This document shows, one piece after another, positions 9,601 to 18,110 of a stretch of 64,000 bases of DNA. The stretch spans positions 806,001-870,000 of the forward strand of contig CAVYXF010000001.1 in the NCBI GenBank assembly GCA_963772335.1, read 5' to 3'. A program made the translations under genes and the position numbers. Below the pieces are notes generated by a model. That model worked only from the letters and a program-made list of their open reading frames with translations, ran no database searches and was not told the origin of the DNA. The number at the start of each line of letters is the position of its first letter. The first letter of the stretch is position 1. The DNA is from CAVYXF01 sp963772335. GTDB taxonomy: Bacteria > Pseudomonadota > Alphaproteobacteria > Rhizobiales > Rhodomicrobiaceae.

Positions 9601-9930
9601 CCGACGGGCGTCAAAGGTGAGTTCGTGGCCGGCGTGCGCTACCGCGCCTGGTGGCCACCATCGGCACTGCATCCGACCATCGCGCCGCACACGCCGCTCA
9701 TCTTCGATGTGGTCGACAGCTGGAGCAGTCGCTCCATCGGGGGCTGTCGCTATCACGTCGCGCATCCTGGGGGGCGCGCTTTCGACACCTTCCCGGTCAA
9801 TGCCTATGAGGCCGAGAGCCGCCGCCGCAACCGCTTCGAGGCGATCGGACACACACCCGGCCGCTTGAAGCCCGCCGAGGTGAAGGTCAATCCCGACTAC
9901 CCGCTGACCTTGGACCTGCGGCTTTATTGA
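6637..9930 (+). CDS. transglutaminase-like protein with DUF2126 C-terminal region
   Basis: This large protein (1,097 residues) has a bacterial transglutaminase N-terminal beta domain (residues 1-120), a papain-like transglutaminase core (about 150-250) and a long DUF2126 region that makes up the rest. The core triad is visible: Cys180 in GSGSCRDSG, His229 in DLHAWAEVY and Asp245 in GLDPTSGL. The C-terminal part has the conserved HSGTGGGNHI motif (about residue 705) and IGPTSQAPRIDEARH, resembling ATP- or metal-binding loops of amidoligase-like folds. The frame is open back to 6349, but I chose the ATG at 6637: the protein starts with the expected MTLHVALTHKTEYRY, GGGGAGA lies just upstream, and the extension is read from a palindromic repeat. 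It probably acts with the two upstream proteins as a peptide-modifying system. Confidence 0.88.
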   Translation: MTLHVALTHKTEYRYDRLTAMRPQVIRLRPAPHSRTPILAYSLTLTPKDHFLNWQQDPFGNYLARLVIPQKTREFSVTVDLIADMAIINPFDFFVDEYAKGWPFTYDPQLKQELTPYLTPAPAGPLLKRYIEGLRFNAPTTIDFLVALNQQVQRDIGYLIRMEPGVQTPDETLQRGSGSCRDSGWLLVQILRHYGLAARFVSGYLIQLKPDVKPLDGPAGAAEDFTDLHAWAEVYVPGAGWIGLDPTSGLLTGEGHIPLAATPSPGSAAPITGAHEKAEVEFGFHMRVDRIAELPRVTKPYTDEQWTAIEAAGHEVDRRLQVGDVRLSMGGEPTFVAVDDMEGGEWNTEAVGPNKRRYAENLIRRLRRRFAKGGLLHYGQGKWYPGEQLPRWAFACYWRADGEPLWQDENLIDDELPEERPTLEDAERFSATLCDRLGLRPDSAIPAYEDPAHFLLIEQKLPLNLDPKNNKLEDPQERARVMKVFDQGVADPVSYVLPIQVWQSQERGRRWVTERWAFRRDTLFLVPGDSPAGFRLPLGSLAYIPPGSYPRIIPLDPMAEHRPLPRREVLLTGRRAVTLEPPPPPLPNVPQEVFGSVRTALTVEPRDGHLQVFMPPLEDAEDYAALVAAIEDSAASTGLKVHLEGYTPPSDPRLNVIKVTPDPGVIEVNIQPATNWDEAVDITTALYEEAHLARLGTEKFMLDGRHSGTGGGNHIVLGGINPANSPFLRRPDLLGSLIAYWQHHPALSYLFSGLFIGPTSQAPRIDEARHEQLYEMEIALKEVPDQMSGHIPPWLVDRIFRNLLIDVTGNTHRAEICIDKLYSPDGPTGRLGLVEFRSFEMPPHAEMSLAQQLLLRALVAWFWEEPYRGKLIRWGTELQDRWMLPHFQWADLLTVVDDLKMAGFPIEADWFAPHFEFRFPRYGTVNHGGLEVELRQALEPWHVLGEVGIVGGTARYVDSSLERVQVKVSDMIDGRHVVTCNGHSLPLTPTGVKGEFVAGVRYRAWWPPSALHPTIAPHTPLIFDVVDSWSSRSIGGCRYHVAHPGGRAFDTFPVNAYEAESRRRNRFEAIGHTPGRLKPAEVKVNPDYPLTLDLRLY

Positions 9931-10054
9931 GCAGAAGCGCTTTCGGCCAGCAAAGGACGGCTGATCTGGGGGCGCGTTGGCAAAGCGGCCAGCCCGCCCG
10001 CTGGAGGTGAGCTGAAGGGTTGGCAAGCGGGAGCGTTTTTCGTAAACAGTGGCT

Positions 10055-11305
10055 ATGAACCCGGCCAAAATCGCGCTCTCGATCCTCGCCCTTCTGCTCG
10101 GCATTGCGGCCTCGCCAAATGGCCCAGCTCAGGCCGCCGACGCTGCTTTCAAGGCATGGCTTGCTCAGCTCTGGCCCGAGGCGCAGAAGATGGGCGTCTC
10201 CCGCCGCACCTATGACGCAGTAACCCGCAATATCGAGCCGGACCTGTCCTTGCCGGATCTGGTCGTTCCGGGCCGGCCCGAGCATGAGGAACCGGGCCAG
10301 GCGGAATTCGTGCGCACGCCGGCCGACTATCTTTCGGAAAGGTCGCTCGAGCGGCTCGCCGCCTATGGGCGTGAGCTGGCTAACCAGTACAAGGATACGC
10401 TTGCCGCGATCGAAAAGCGTTTTGGCGTGCCCTCGACCATGGTGCTGGCGATCTGGGGGCGCGAGACCGATTTCGGCCGCTACAAGCTGGCGAACAATGC
10501 GCTGACCGTGCTTGCAACCCAGTCCTATTACGGCCGGCGCAAGGAGCAGTTCCTGCCCGAATTCCTGACCGCGCTGAAGCTGGTCGATGACGGCATCATC
10601 AAACCGGCCGATTTTCGCAGCTCATGGGCGGGCGCTACCGGTCTCACCCAGTTCCTCCCCTCCGAATATTACAAATACGCCGTCGATCTCGACGGCAACG
10701 GCCGCGCCGATATCTGGGGTTCGGTGCCGGACGCGCTCGCCTCTGCCGCCAAGCAGCTCGCCGGGAAGGGCTGGCAGAATGGTAAGCACTGGGCCTATGA
10801 GGTGCGTGCGCCGCAAAGCGTCGACTGTACTATCGCCGAGCCGGATCATACGATGCCGCTTAGCGAATGGTTGAAGCGCGGCTATGAGCCCGCCTTCGGC
10901 CGCCAGCCGAGCCGGGGGGAGTTGGAAGACGATACTTCGCTGCTGCTGCCGGCGGGGACTTACGGCCCTGCCTTCCTGATCTCCAAGAATTATTTCGTCC
11001 TGAAGGACTACAACTATTCCGATCTCTATGTGCTGTTCGTCGGGAGCCTGTATGACCGGATCAGAGAGGGACGGGGTTTTGAGACCCGATGGGGCGCGGT
11101 GTCGCAGCTTCATGCGCAGGAGCTTCAGGAGATGCAGGTGCGCCTGACCGAGCTTGGCTTCTACCGCGATAAGATCGATGGAAAGGCGGGCATGAAAACG
11201 CGTTCGGCCCTTGGCGCTTATCAGAAGAAGCACAATCTAAAGCTGGATTGCTGGCCGACCGCCTCTGTCCTCAGCCATATGCGACGCAAGTTCGGGCAGA
11301 GATAG
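10055..11305 (+). CDS. lytic murein transglycosylase with peptidoglycan-binding domain
   Basis: This 416-residue periplasmic enzyme cleaves peptidoglycan glycan strands to leave 1,6-anhydro-MurNAc ends. A signal peptide of about 28 residues ends in GPAQA-A. The MltB-type catalytic glutamate is Glu137 in IWGRETDFGRY, followed by GATGLTQFLPSEYY, the usual substrate-cleft segment. A C-terminal PG_binding_1 domain is seen from about residue 350 (LTELGFYRDKIDGKAGMKTR). The start is uncertain: a GTG at 10049 and the ATG at 10055 are in frame and neither has a clear Shine-Dalgarno site. I chose ATG because it directly precedes the signal peptide. It lies downstream of the ATP-grasp/transglutaminase operon on the same strand with a 124-base gap, so co-transcription is possible. 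Confidence 0.88.
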   Translation: MNPAKIALSILALLLGIAASPNGPAQAADAAFKAWLAQLWPEAQKMGVSRRTYDAVTRNIEPDLSLPDLVVPGRPEHEEPGQAEFVRTPADYLSERSLERLAAYGRELANQYKDTLAAIEKRFGVPSTMVLAIWGRETDFGRYKLANNALTVLATQSYYGRRKEQFLPEFLTALKLVDDGIIKPADFRSSWAGATGLTQFLPSEYYKYAVDLDGNGRADIWGSVPDALASAAKQLAGKGWQNGKHWAYEVRAPQSVDCTIAEPDHTMPLSEWLKRGYEPAFGRQPSRGELEDDTSLLLPAGTYGPAFLISKNYFVLKDYNYSDLYVLFVGSLYDRIREGRGFETRWGAVSQLHAQELQEMQVRLTELGFYRDKIDGKAGMKTRSALGAYQKKHNLKLDCWPTASVLSHMRRKFGQR

Positions 11306-11628
11306 ACGGGGGCCGCCCCGCATTCCCGTTACCGGTCGCGTTCGTGGCATTTTTGCCGAAGGGAGTGGTTGTGTGCGCTTGCCGCATCAATGTTTCTCTG
11401 GCATGTCGTTGTCAGCGCAATTGGCGTTAATGGAAATGGTTGAACATCTAGCTCAGGGCTCGCCCATCGCTCCCTAGCCACCCGTCACGCAAAGCAAAAG
11501 GCATACAGCCTTCCGATTTGCGTTCACCTCGGCGGCGCGGGAGCCATGGCCGCGCCCGTGTAACAGTCCTTAAAGAACGAATTTGGATTGCAACCGAGGG
11601 TTGCTCTCTCTCCAAAAGAGGTGAGGCA
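11306..11628. other. intergenic region upstream of the CorA gene
   Basis: This 323-base gap holds no ORF with recognisable content. It should carry the corA promoter. Just after the transglycosylase stop there is a short GC-rich hairpin candidate (CGGGG-GCCG-CCCCG) without a T tract. I looked for an M-box-like magnesium riboswitch and saw nothing convincing. Confidence 0.35.
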
Positions 11629-12585
11629 ATGATCACGGCTTATGTGCGCACAAACGGAACGCTTACGCCTGTAAATGTGCAGCTCGACGACGGCCTGCCC
11701 GATGACGCCATCTGGATCGACCTGCTCGGTCCGAGCCGGGAGGAGGAGAAGCTCGCCGAGCGCGCGCTTGCCATCGCGCTGCCCACGCGCGAGGAGATGC
11801 GCGAAATCGAGATCTCCAGCCGCCTTTATCAGGAGAACGGCGCGCTGTTTATGACGGCGACGCTGATGACGCAGGCCGAGACGCTCAGTCCGGAGACGGA
11901 ACCGGTGACCTTTATCCTGGTCGGGCATCGGCTCTTGACCATCCGCTATGCCAATCCTCTGCCGTTCCAGCTGTTCGCAAGCCAGGTGCAGCGCCAGCCG
12001 GATAGCTGCCTGTCGGGGGATTCGGTATTGGCGGGGCTGCTCGATGCCATCGTCGACCGCATCGCCGACGTGCTGGAACGAGTGCAGCACGACATGAACC
12101 AGGTTTCACGCACCATCTTTGCCCGGCAGAAGACTGATTTCGAGGAGGTACTGCGCACCATCGGTCTTGCCGAGGGCCTCACCTCCCGCGCCCGCGAAAG
12201 CCTCGTCAGCATTGCCCGGCTGCTCACCTTTCTCGGCCGCCCGGCGGAAGGCAGGGCGAACAAGCCGCTCTCGCGCTCGCTGAAGACCCTGTCGCGCGAC
12301 GTGCTGGCGCTCAGCGATCACTCGAGCTTCCTGGCGAACAACATCACCTTCATGCTGAATGCCACGCTCGGCATGGTGAACATCGAGCAGACCGACATCA
12401 TCAAGATCTTCTCGGTCGCCTCGGTGGTGTTCCTTCCCCCAACGCTGATCGCCAGCATCTACGGCATGAACTATCAGTACATGCCAGAGCTGTCATGGAC
12501 CTACGGCTATCCGCTCTCGATCGTGCTGATGGTGATCTCCAGCGTGCTGCCCTATCTTTACTTCAAGCATCGCGGCTGGCTGTAG
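11629..12585 (+). CDS. corA: CorA family magnesium/divalent cation transporter
   Basis: This inner-membrane pentameric channel for Mg2+ (and often Co2+ or Ni2+) is 318 residues long, the usual size. The signature loop is SIYGMNYQYMPE, with Gly-Met-Asn at residues 279-281 between two C-terminal membrane helices, and the protein ends in a short positive tail (KHRGWL). The cytoplasmic N-terminal funnel and the long stalk helix carrying VERVQHDMNQ-like sequence (LERVQHDMNQVSRTIF) precede it. The frame is open from 11518, but the ATG at 11629 has a strong AGAGGTGAGG ribosome site and gives the expected short N-terminus. It is monocistronic as far as can be seen. Confidence 0.9.
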   Translation: MITAYVRTNGTLTPVNVQLDDGLPDDAIWIDLLGPSREEEKLAERALAIALPTREEMREIEISSRLYQENGALFMTATLMTQAETLSPETEPVTFILVGHRLLTIRYANPLPFQLFASQVQRQPDSCLSGDSVLAGLLDAIVDRIADVLERVQHDMNQVSRTIFARQKTDFEEVLRTIGLAEGLTSRARESLVSIARLLTFLGRPAEGRANKPLSRSLKTLSRDVLALSDHSSFLANNITFMLNATLGMVNIEQTDIIKIFSVASVVFLPPTLIASIYGMNYQYMPELSWTYGYPLSIVLMVISSVLPYLYFKHRGWL

Positions 12586-12873
12586 CGCCGCGCACCCGAT
12601 CCCCTGAATGAGCAGTGCAGTGCAGCGCAGAACGCGCCGGCAGATATCTTGAAGCATACACTTACAAGTTCAGATTTTATTATATTTTGAACACTATTGT
12701 TGAGCTGATGTCAGGACTTTTTCCGACATCGCACGTCATTTGCTCCTCGCTGGCAAGCTTATGGGTAACTTTTGCGGACTACATCACGGACGAGCCACCG
12801 TGATCTCTTGCTTGTCCTGCGGCAGGGGGGCGAGCAACAGATCTAGTCGCCTTTCGTCCAGAGGTCAGTGTTC
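12586..12873. other. AT-rich intergenic patch before the haloperoxidase gene
   Basis: This gap is just under 300 bases. Its middle (about 12640-12720) is strikingly AT-rich for this genome, with long runs of A and T, and contains an ORF (12615-12803, 62 codons) that looks hydrophobic but has no ribosome site and no family resemblance. I read it as a promoter or horizontally acquired junction rather than a gene. Confidence 0.35.
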
Positions 12874-14472
12874 ATGAAACTCACCAGGCGATCCCTATTG
12901 TCGGGCATGGCGGCGAGTGCCGCGCTCGGCGCAATTCCCGCGCAGGCGCGGGCCCAATGGGCAAAACAGCCGATCATCAATCCGGTGCTGTTCTGGAACG
13001 CTGCAAGCCTCGAGCTTGTCGCGCTCGACCACAGCCTTGCCGTTGACGATGCCCGCGCGCCGGGTCCATGCGCTTCGGCCAGGGCGCTTGGCGCGGTCCA
13101 TGCCGTCATTGCCGATGCTGTGCATTTCGCCTACCGCACAGACTATTGGCCCCAATTTTATCGCGGCCGTCTCCACTTCGACATTTATTCGCCAGAGCTT
13201 TTCGTCGGCGGGGCAGCCTCGGCTGTTCTTGCCCGGATCTATGACACCCCGACCCACGCCTACACGATCGGCGAGCGGAGCGAAGGCTTCAAGAAGCTTT
13301 TCCTGGGTTATCCGGGCAGGGATTGGGAGGCCGGCGTCGCCTTTGCCCGGTCCGGCTATTTTCGCGAGCTGTGGAATTGGGACAATATAAGGCGAACGCT
13401 TCTGCCCCAGTTCTCCCAATACGTTCCGCGGCCCCGCAGTCACAACGGCGATCCCTTCAATGCCGCTCAAGGTTTTTACGGCGATCGTTGGGGAGACTAT
13501 CGGCCGCTTGTGCTGGACAATGCACACCATGTCGCGGCGCTCGCACCTGGAGCCCCGCCGCCGGAAGGCAGCCCCGAATATGAAGGCGATCTGGCGGAAG
13601 TCCGGGTAAAAGGCGCTCTCCGTTCGCAAGGTGACCGGTTTTTTGCGCCGCGCACGCCGCATGAAACCAATATCGGCTTGTTCTGGGCCTATGACGGCGC
13701 ACGCCTCATCGGAGCGGCGCCGCGCCTCTTTAACCAGATCGTCAGACAGATTGCTATTCAGGACAGGTTCGACGTGGCGGAAATGGCGCGGCTGTTTGCG
13801 CTGTGCAATCTGGCGATGGCTGACGCCTGCATCGTCGCCTGGTATGCGAAATATCGCTACAACGTCTGGCGCCCTGTGCTCGGCATCCAGGATCACCGCG
13901 AAGCCCCGCAAAGGGAATGGCTCCCGCTCGGCGCGCCCAAAACCAATCCGCTCCGCTTCTCCACAAGCTCGCGCGAGACGGCCCAATCGCTTATGGGTGC
14001 GGGCCTTGCAATGCGGTTAGGCGAGCCCTCCCCTGAAGGGCAATTGCGCGATGACGGCTTGGGAGGCGATCTTCGGCCGCTCTATCGCGAGGCGGCTTTC
14101 ACGCCGAATTTCCCGTCCTATCCGTCCGGCCATGCAACGATGGGCGCCGCATGTTTTACTGTACTGAAGCTGGCCCGGCGGGAACGGCAACTGACTTACA
14201 ACAATCCCGACGCCGTTGGCGGGGAGTTTGTTTCCGACGAGCTCAATGGCACATCGATCGATCACTTCACCGGCAAGGCCCGCCCCTACTACCCGATCGC
14301 CTACAGAAGACTTAGCGACATGATTAAAGACAATGAACTCAGCCGGGTTTACCTTGGCGTTCACTGGCGCTTCGACTGCAATCAAGGCTCGGCGTCGGGG
14401 CTGCGCATCGCCAATGCGATTTATGATGCGGCCTACGGCCACTACGCAAGATATAGCAGGTCCCGGTCGTAG
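12874..14472 (+). CDS. Tat-exported vanadium-dependent haloperoxidase / PAP2-superfamily protein
   Basis: This 532-residue protein begins with a twin-arginine signal (KLTRRSLLSGMAAS...AQARA), so it should be exported folded. It has the PAP2/vanadate-binding signature: KYRYNVWRP near residue 325 (Lys and Arg of the anion pocket), YPSGHATMGA near 415 (SGH motif) and LGVHWRFDCNQG near 495, which corresponds to the His that ligates vanadate or forms the phospho-enzyme. Length and spacing fit the bacterial vanadium haloperoxidase group better than small PAP2 lipid phosphatases, but the sequence alone cannot separate a peroxidase from a phosphatase. The ATG at 12874 was preferred over the GTG at 12868 because AGAGG lies at better spacing. 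Convergent with the PQQ dehydrogenase genes. Confidence 0.82.
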   Translation: MKLTRRSLLSGMAASAALGAIPAQARAQWAKQPIINPVLFWNAASLELVALDHSLAVDDARAPGPCASARALGAVHAVIADAVHFAYRTDYWPQFYRGRLHFDIYSPELFVGGAASAVLARIYDTPTHAYTIGERSEGFKKLFLGYPGRDWEAGVAFARSGYFRELWNWDNIRRTLLPQFSQYVPRPRSHNGDPFNAAQGFYGDRWGDYRPLVLDNAHHVAALAPGAPPPEGSPEYEGDLAEVRVKGALRSQGDRFFAPRTPHETNIGLFWAYDGARLIGAAPRLFNQIVRQIAIQDRFDVAEMARLFALCNLAMADACIVAWYAKYRYNVWRPVLGIQDHREAPQREWLPLGAPKTNPLRFSTSSRETAQSLMGAGLAMRLGEPSPEGQLRDDGLGGDLRPLYREAAFTPNFPSYPSGHATMGAACFTVLKLARRERQLTYNNPDAVGGEFVSDELNGTSIDHFTGKARPYYPIAYRRLSDMIKDNELSRVYLGVHWRFDCNQGSASGLRIANAIYDAAYGHYARYSRSRS

Positions 14473-14507
14473 ACGGCCGCCAGTCCTACCTGATGCGCAG
14501 CCGCCGC

Positions 14508-15821
14508 TCAGCCTTGCCGCTCTCCTGTAACGCGCCAGATCGCATCGCCGACATCGTCTGCTACCAGCAGCGAGCCGTCGGGGCCGATCGCCACCCCGAC
14601 CGGCCGTCCGTAGGACACGCGCTCGTCCGGTGGCAGAAAGCCGGTGAGAATGTCGCGGGGTGGGCCCGCCGGGCGCCCGTTCTCGAACGGCACGAAGATG
14701 ACCTTATAGCCGCTCAGCTTGCTGCGGTTCCAGGAGCCGTGCTGCCCGATCACCATGCCGTCCGGAAAGCCGGGTAGCGTGCCGGCGGGCATCCAGCAAA
14801 GGCCGAGCGAGGCCGTGTGCCCGCCAAGCGCATAGTCCGGCTTTATCGCCTTTGCCACCATGGCCGGGTTCTGTGCCACCCGATCATCGACGATCTGCCC
14901 CCAATAGCAGTAAGGCCAGCCGTAAAAGCCGCCGTCCTGGACCGAGGTGAGGTAGTCGGGAGGCGTCTCGTCGCCGAGGCCGTCGCGCTCGTTGACCACG
15001 GTCCACAAAACGCTTGTCTGAGGCTCCCATGCAAGGCCGACAGGATTGCGCAGACCGCTGGCAAAGATGCGGCTTTCGCCGCTCGCCAGATCGAGCTCAT
15101 AGATTGCGGCACGGCCCTTCTCGGCTTCCATGCCGTTCTCGTCGATATTCCCGAGCGAACCGACTCCGGCATAGAGCTTGCGCGCGTCTGGGCTCGCCAG
15201 CAGGCTACGTGTCCAATGGCCGCCGGGCTTGAATGTCGTCAGCTTCCGCCCCGGCGCGGTGATCCGCCTTGCGCCCTGCTCATAGGGGAAGGCGACGATG
15301 CCGTCGGTATTGCCGACGTAGAAGGTGTCGCCGATGAGCGCCATGCCGAAAGGCTGCCGGAGCCCCTCCAGGAATGCCTCGCGGATTTCGGCCACACCGT
15401 CGCCGTCGGCATCGCGCAGCAGCGTAATGCGATTTGGGCTTGGTCCGACCGCTGCGGCGCGCTTCAGGGTGCTGAACATGGCGTAGTCGAACAGCGATCG
15501 GACCGGGCCGGGCATGAACAGCGCCTCGGCGACGGTGACGTCGCCGCTCGGCAGCACGTAGATCCAGCGTGGATGTTTGAGGCGGGTCGCAAAGGCATTC
15601 ACTTTGAGGCCGGGCGCGGCAACCGGCATCTGTCCCTTCTCCCATCCCCTGGCCGTCGGCATTTTGAGCGTCGGTACGGCGCCTTGCGGCTTCGCCGGGG
15701 GAATCGTGGGCGTGCTCCCCATCGCCTGCTGGCGCACCTCGTCTTTCAACTGCCGCCGCCAGAGGATCGCCCCCGCGCCGACCAGCGCGACGGCTCTTGC
15801 GAAAACACCCGACATGCTCAT
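14508..15821 (-). CDS. sorbosone dehydrogenase family PQQ-dependent oxidoreductase
   Basis: This predicted beta-propeller sugar dehydrogenase of the sorbosone/L-sorbosone type is 437 residues long, membrane-anchored or periplasmic. The N-terminus MSMSGVFARAVALVGAGAIL is a hydrophobic anchor or uncleaved signal. The family segments are visible: GLKVNAFATRLKHPRWIYVL, RLLRDADGDG-like LLRDADGDGVAEIREAFLEG, GNTDGIVAFPY, SGLRNPVGLAWEP and the late GQHGSWNRSKLSGYKVIFV. The frame runs open to 15995, but GGGGGAAG sits 7 bases upstream of the ATG at 15821 and the upstream part overlaps the next gene. It follows the gene at 15883 on the same strand with a 61-base gap, so they are likely one operon. Electrons would pass to a quinone or cytochrome not encoded here. 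Confidence 0.82.
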   Translation of the reverse strand: MSMSGVFARAVALVGAGAILWRRQLKDEVRQQAMGSTPTIPPAKPQGAVPTLKMPTARGWEKGQMPVAAPGLKVNAFATRLKHPRWIYVLPSGDVTVAEALFMPGPVRSLFDYAMFSTLKRAAAVGPSPNRITLLRDADGDGVAEIREAFLEGLRQPFGMALIGDTFYVGNTDGIVAFPYEQGARRITAPGRKLTTFKPGGHWTRSLLASPDARKLYAGVGSLGNIDENGMEAEKGRAAIYELDLASGESRIFASGLRNPVGLAWEPQTSVLWTVVNERDGLGDETPPDYLTSVQDGGFYGWPYCYWGQIVDDRVAQNPAMVAKAIKPDYALGGHTASLGLCWMPAGTLPGFPDGMVIGQHGSWNRSKLSGYKVIFVPFENGRPAGPPRDILTGFLPPDERVSYGRPVGVAIGPDGSLLVADDVGDAIWRVTGERQG

Positions 15822-15882
15822 TTGCGCTTCCCCCCTTGGCACGAAGCGCATAATAGGCGATGTCGGGCGATCAGCAAATCGC

Positions 15883-17061
15883 TCAGCTGGCCGGCTCGAG
15901 CCGCAGCAAGCGGCCGTTCGGCGCATCGTCGGTGAGCAGGTAAAGAAAGCCGTCCGGCCCCGAGCGCACATCGCGGATGCGCTCGCCCAAGCCATCCAGA
16001 AGCACTTCCTGCTCCACGACGCGGTCGCCCTCGAGCCTGAGCCGGCGCAAATGCGTCAGCGCGAGCGCGCCGACGAACAGGTCACCCTTCCATTTCGGAA
16101 ATTTCTCGCCGTCGTAAAACGCCATGCCGCTCGGCGCGATCGAGGGGGTCCAATGAATGACGGGCTGCTCCATGCCGGGCATTGCGGTTTTATCGGAGAT
16201 GACCGAACCATCATAGTCGATGCCATAGGTGATTTTCGGCCAGCCGTAATTGGCGCCGGCTTTGAGGATGTTCACCTCATCGCCGCCGCGCGGCCCGTGC
16301 TCATGTTCCCAGATCTGCGACGTCCCCGGGCGCAGGGCAATGCCCTGCACATTCCGGTGGCCATAGGAGTAAATCTCCGGCCGCGCGCCAGCCTTGCCGA
16401 CGAACGGATTGTCATCGGGCACACTGCCATCATCCTTAATGCGCACGATCGTGCCGAGATGATTGCCGATGTTCTGCGCCTGGTCGCGGTGGGTGAAGCG
16501 CTCGCCGAGCGTGACGAACAGCAGGCCATCCGGCGCGAACAAAAGCCGCGAGCCGAAGTGATTGCTGCCGCCGCGCACCTTCGGCACCACACGGAAGATG
16601 ACCTTGCCCTCTTCCAGCCGGTTGCCGGCCAGTCTTGCTCGCATCACCTCGGTGCCGGAGCCGCCCTCGCCATCGGCCGCATAGCTCAGATAGACCAGGT
16701 TGTTGGTTGCGAACGAAGGATGCAGCGCCACGTCGAGCAATCCGCCCTGGCCGCGTGCTGCGACTTCCGGCGTGCCAGCGATCGGGTCTTTTTGCAGCCG
16801 CCCCTCATGGATCAGCCGCAGCCGGCCAGCCCGCTCGGTGACCAGCATATCGCCATTTGGGAGAAAGGCGACGCTCCACGGATGGGCGAGGCGTGTCGCC
16901 ACCTCGACAACGCGGAATTCGACACCGGCTTTGGATCGGAAGCTGTCGGCAGGGGCTGCTGAGAGAGAGGTCACGATGGCTGCCGTGGAGATGACGAAAA
17001 GGGTGCCGCGCCTGAGCAGGAATGCAGCAAGGGAACGGCTCAAATGGAGGATGGTTCTCAT
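15883..17061 (-). CDS. PQQ-dependent sugar dehydrogenase (Asd/YliI-like)
   Basis: This 392-residue six-bladed propeller is of the soluble aldose/glucose sugar dehydrogenase family. A signal peptide spans about the first 38 residues, ending SLSAAPADS. Diagnostic segments include RLAHPWSVAFLPNGDMLVTE, RGGSNHFGSRLLFAPDG, GHRNVQGIALRPG, IWEHEHGPRGGDEVNIL and the closing DVRSGPDGFLYLLTDD. These carry the catalytic His and PQQ-contacting Arg residues in characterised relatives. The ribosome site is weak. It is the first gene of a probable two-gene operon with the sorbosone-type enzyme downstream. No PQQ synthesis genes lie in the window. Confidence 0.87.
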   Translation of the reverse strand: MRTILHLSRSLAAFLLRRGTLFVISTAAIVTSLSAAPADSFRSKAGVEFRVVEVATRLAHPWSVAFLPNGDMLVTERAGRLRLIHEGRLQKDPIAGTPEVAARGQGGLLDVALHPSFATNNLVYLSYAADGEGGSGTEVMRARLAGNRLEEGKVIFRVVPKVRGGSNHFGSRLLFAPDGLLFVTLGERFTHRDQAQNIGNHLGTIVRIKDDGSVPDDNPFVGKAGARPEIYSYGHRNVQGIALRPGTSQIWEHEHGPRGGDEVNILKAGANYGWPKITYGIDYDGSVISDKTAMPGMEQPVIHWTPSIAPSGMAFYDGEKFPKWKGDLFVGALALTHLRRLRLEGDRVVEQEVLLDGLGERIRDVRSGPDGFLYLLTDDAPNGRLLRLEPAS

Positions 17062-17186
17062 CTGCTGAAACTCGCATGGGGTTTGCTGTCAGGGTAAAGA
17101 ACGCAGAAGCACCAGATCGGTTGATCAGCTGTCAGTCACAGCCCGGTGAGTTGGATGAATTCCCGGCGCGTTGCGCGGCGTTCTCC

Positions 17187-18110
17187 TCAGCGCGGTGGTC
17201 TGCCGGCATCGGAGGCAGGGACAGGCGAAAGCGGAGAGAGCACGGGCGCCACATCGACGGCGACATCCACCCGGTGCGCACCGCCCCCAAGCAGCACGCC
17301 GGTTACCGGGCTGACATCCTGGAAGTCGCGGCCGAAGGCAATGGTGATGTGCTCGTCGCGTGGGATGATGTTGTTGGTCGGGTCGAAATCGACCCAGCCA
17401 ATATCGGGCGCCCAGATCGAGGCCCAGGCGTGAGACGCATCAGACCCGATCAGCTTCGGTTTGCCGGGGGGAGCCCTGGTGAGTAGATAGCCGCTGACAT
17501 AGCGTGCCGGCAGCCCCATGATCCGAACAGCGCCAAGCATCAAGTGCACGAAGTCCTGGCAGACGCCGCGCTTGATCCTCAAAATGTCGCTGATGGTCGT
17601 GGCAACATCGGTTGCGGAGCCGTCATAGGCGAAGTCGCGATGGATGCGCGTGGAGAGGTCCATGGCGCATTCGAGTGCCGGCCGGCCGGGCGCAAAAGAA
17701 GGCTCGGCGAAAGCGAGGAGCGCGGGGCAGGCCGGCGTGTGGTGTGAGGGCGGAACATATTGCACGACGTCGAGATCATACGGGCCCTGGGCGGATGAGA
17801 CTTGCCTCGCCACGATCTCCCAGGGCGCTGAGGCGACGAGATCAACCTTCGGCGGCGCGCTGACGTCGATCAGGATTCGCGAATGGATCAGCAGCTCGGC
17901 GTGGCTGTTCTCGATCGCCACGGCCGAGGCGGGATTGCCGAAATAGTCGGTGAAATCGGTGCGAAGCGCCGGCGTTGGCGTGATGACGATATTCTGGCGG
18001 ATGACGCGCTGGCGCTCGTGGGCGCGAGGCGAGAGATGGACGAGATGATGGGACTGGGCGACAGGGCTTGCGTAGTGATAGACGGTCTTGTGACTGACCT
18101 CAAATATCAT
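17187..18110 (-). CDS. transglutaminase-like cysteine protease-fold protein (second locus)
   Basis: This 307-residue protein has a bacterial transglutaminase N-terminal domain (YHYASPVAQSHHLVHLSPR) and the papain-like core. Cys184 in RGVCQDFVHL, His227 in DASHAWASIW and Asp243 in VDFDPTNN form the triad. It lacks the DUF2126 region of its relative at 6637. Its ATG overlaps the stop of the ATP-grasp/alpha-E fusion gene by four bases (ATGA), so the two are translationally coupled. The function is probably peptide bond cleavage or transfer on a product of that fusion protein, which is inference from constant co-occurrence of the families. Confidence 0.87.
   Translation of the reverse strand: MIFEVSHKTVYHYASPVAQSHHLVHLSPRAHERQRVIRQNIVITPTPALRTDFTDYFGNPASAVAIENSHAELLIHSRILIDVSAPPKVDLVASAPWEIVARQVSSAQGPYDLDVVQYVPPSHHTPACPALLAFAEPSFAPGRPALECAMDLSTRIHRDFAYDGSATDVATTISDILRIKRGVCQDFVHLMLGAVRIMGLPARYVSGYLLTRAPPGKPKLIGSDASHAWASIWAPDIGWVDFDPTNNIIPRDEHITIAFGRDFQDVSPVTGVLLGGGAHRVDVAVDVAPVLSPLSPVPASDAGRPPR

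Noticed and set aside
11306..11628. Magnesium riboswitch (M-box or ykoK-like) upstream of corA
   Set aside because: No conserved helices or loop motifs of these riboswitches were recognised in the 323-base leader.
12615..12803. 62-codon ORF in the AT-rich gap before the haloperoxidase gene
   Set aside because: No ribosome site, no family resemblance and an odd composition. An AT-rich promoter region explains it as well.
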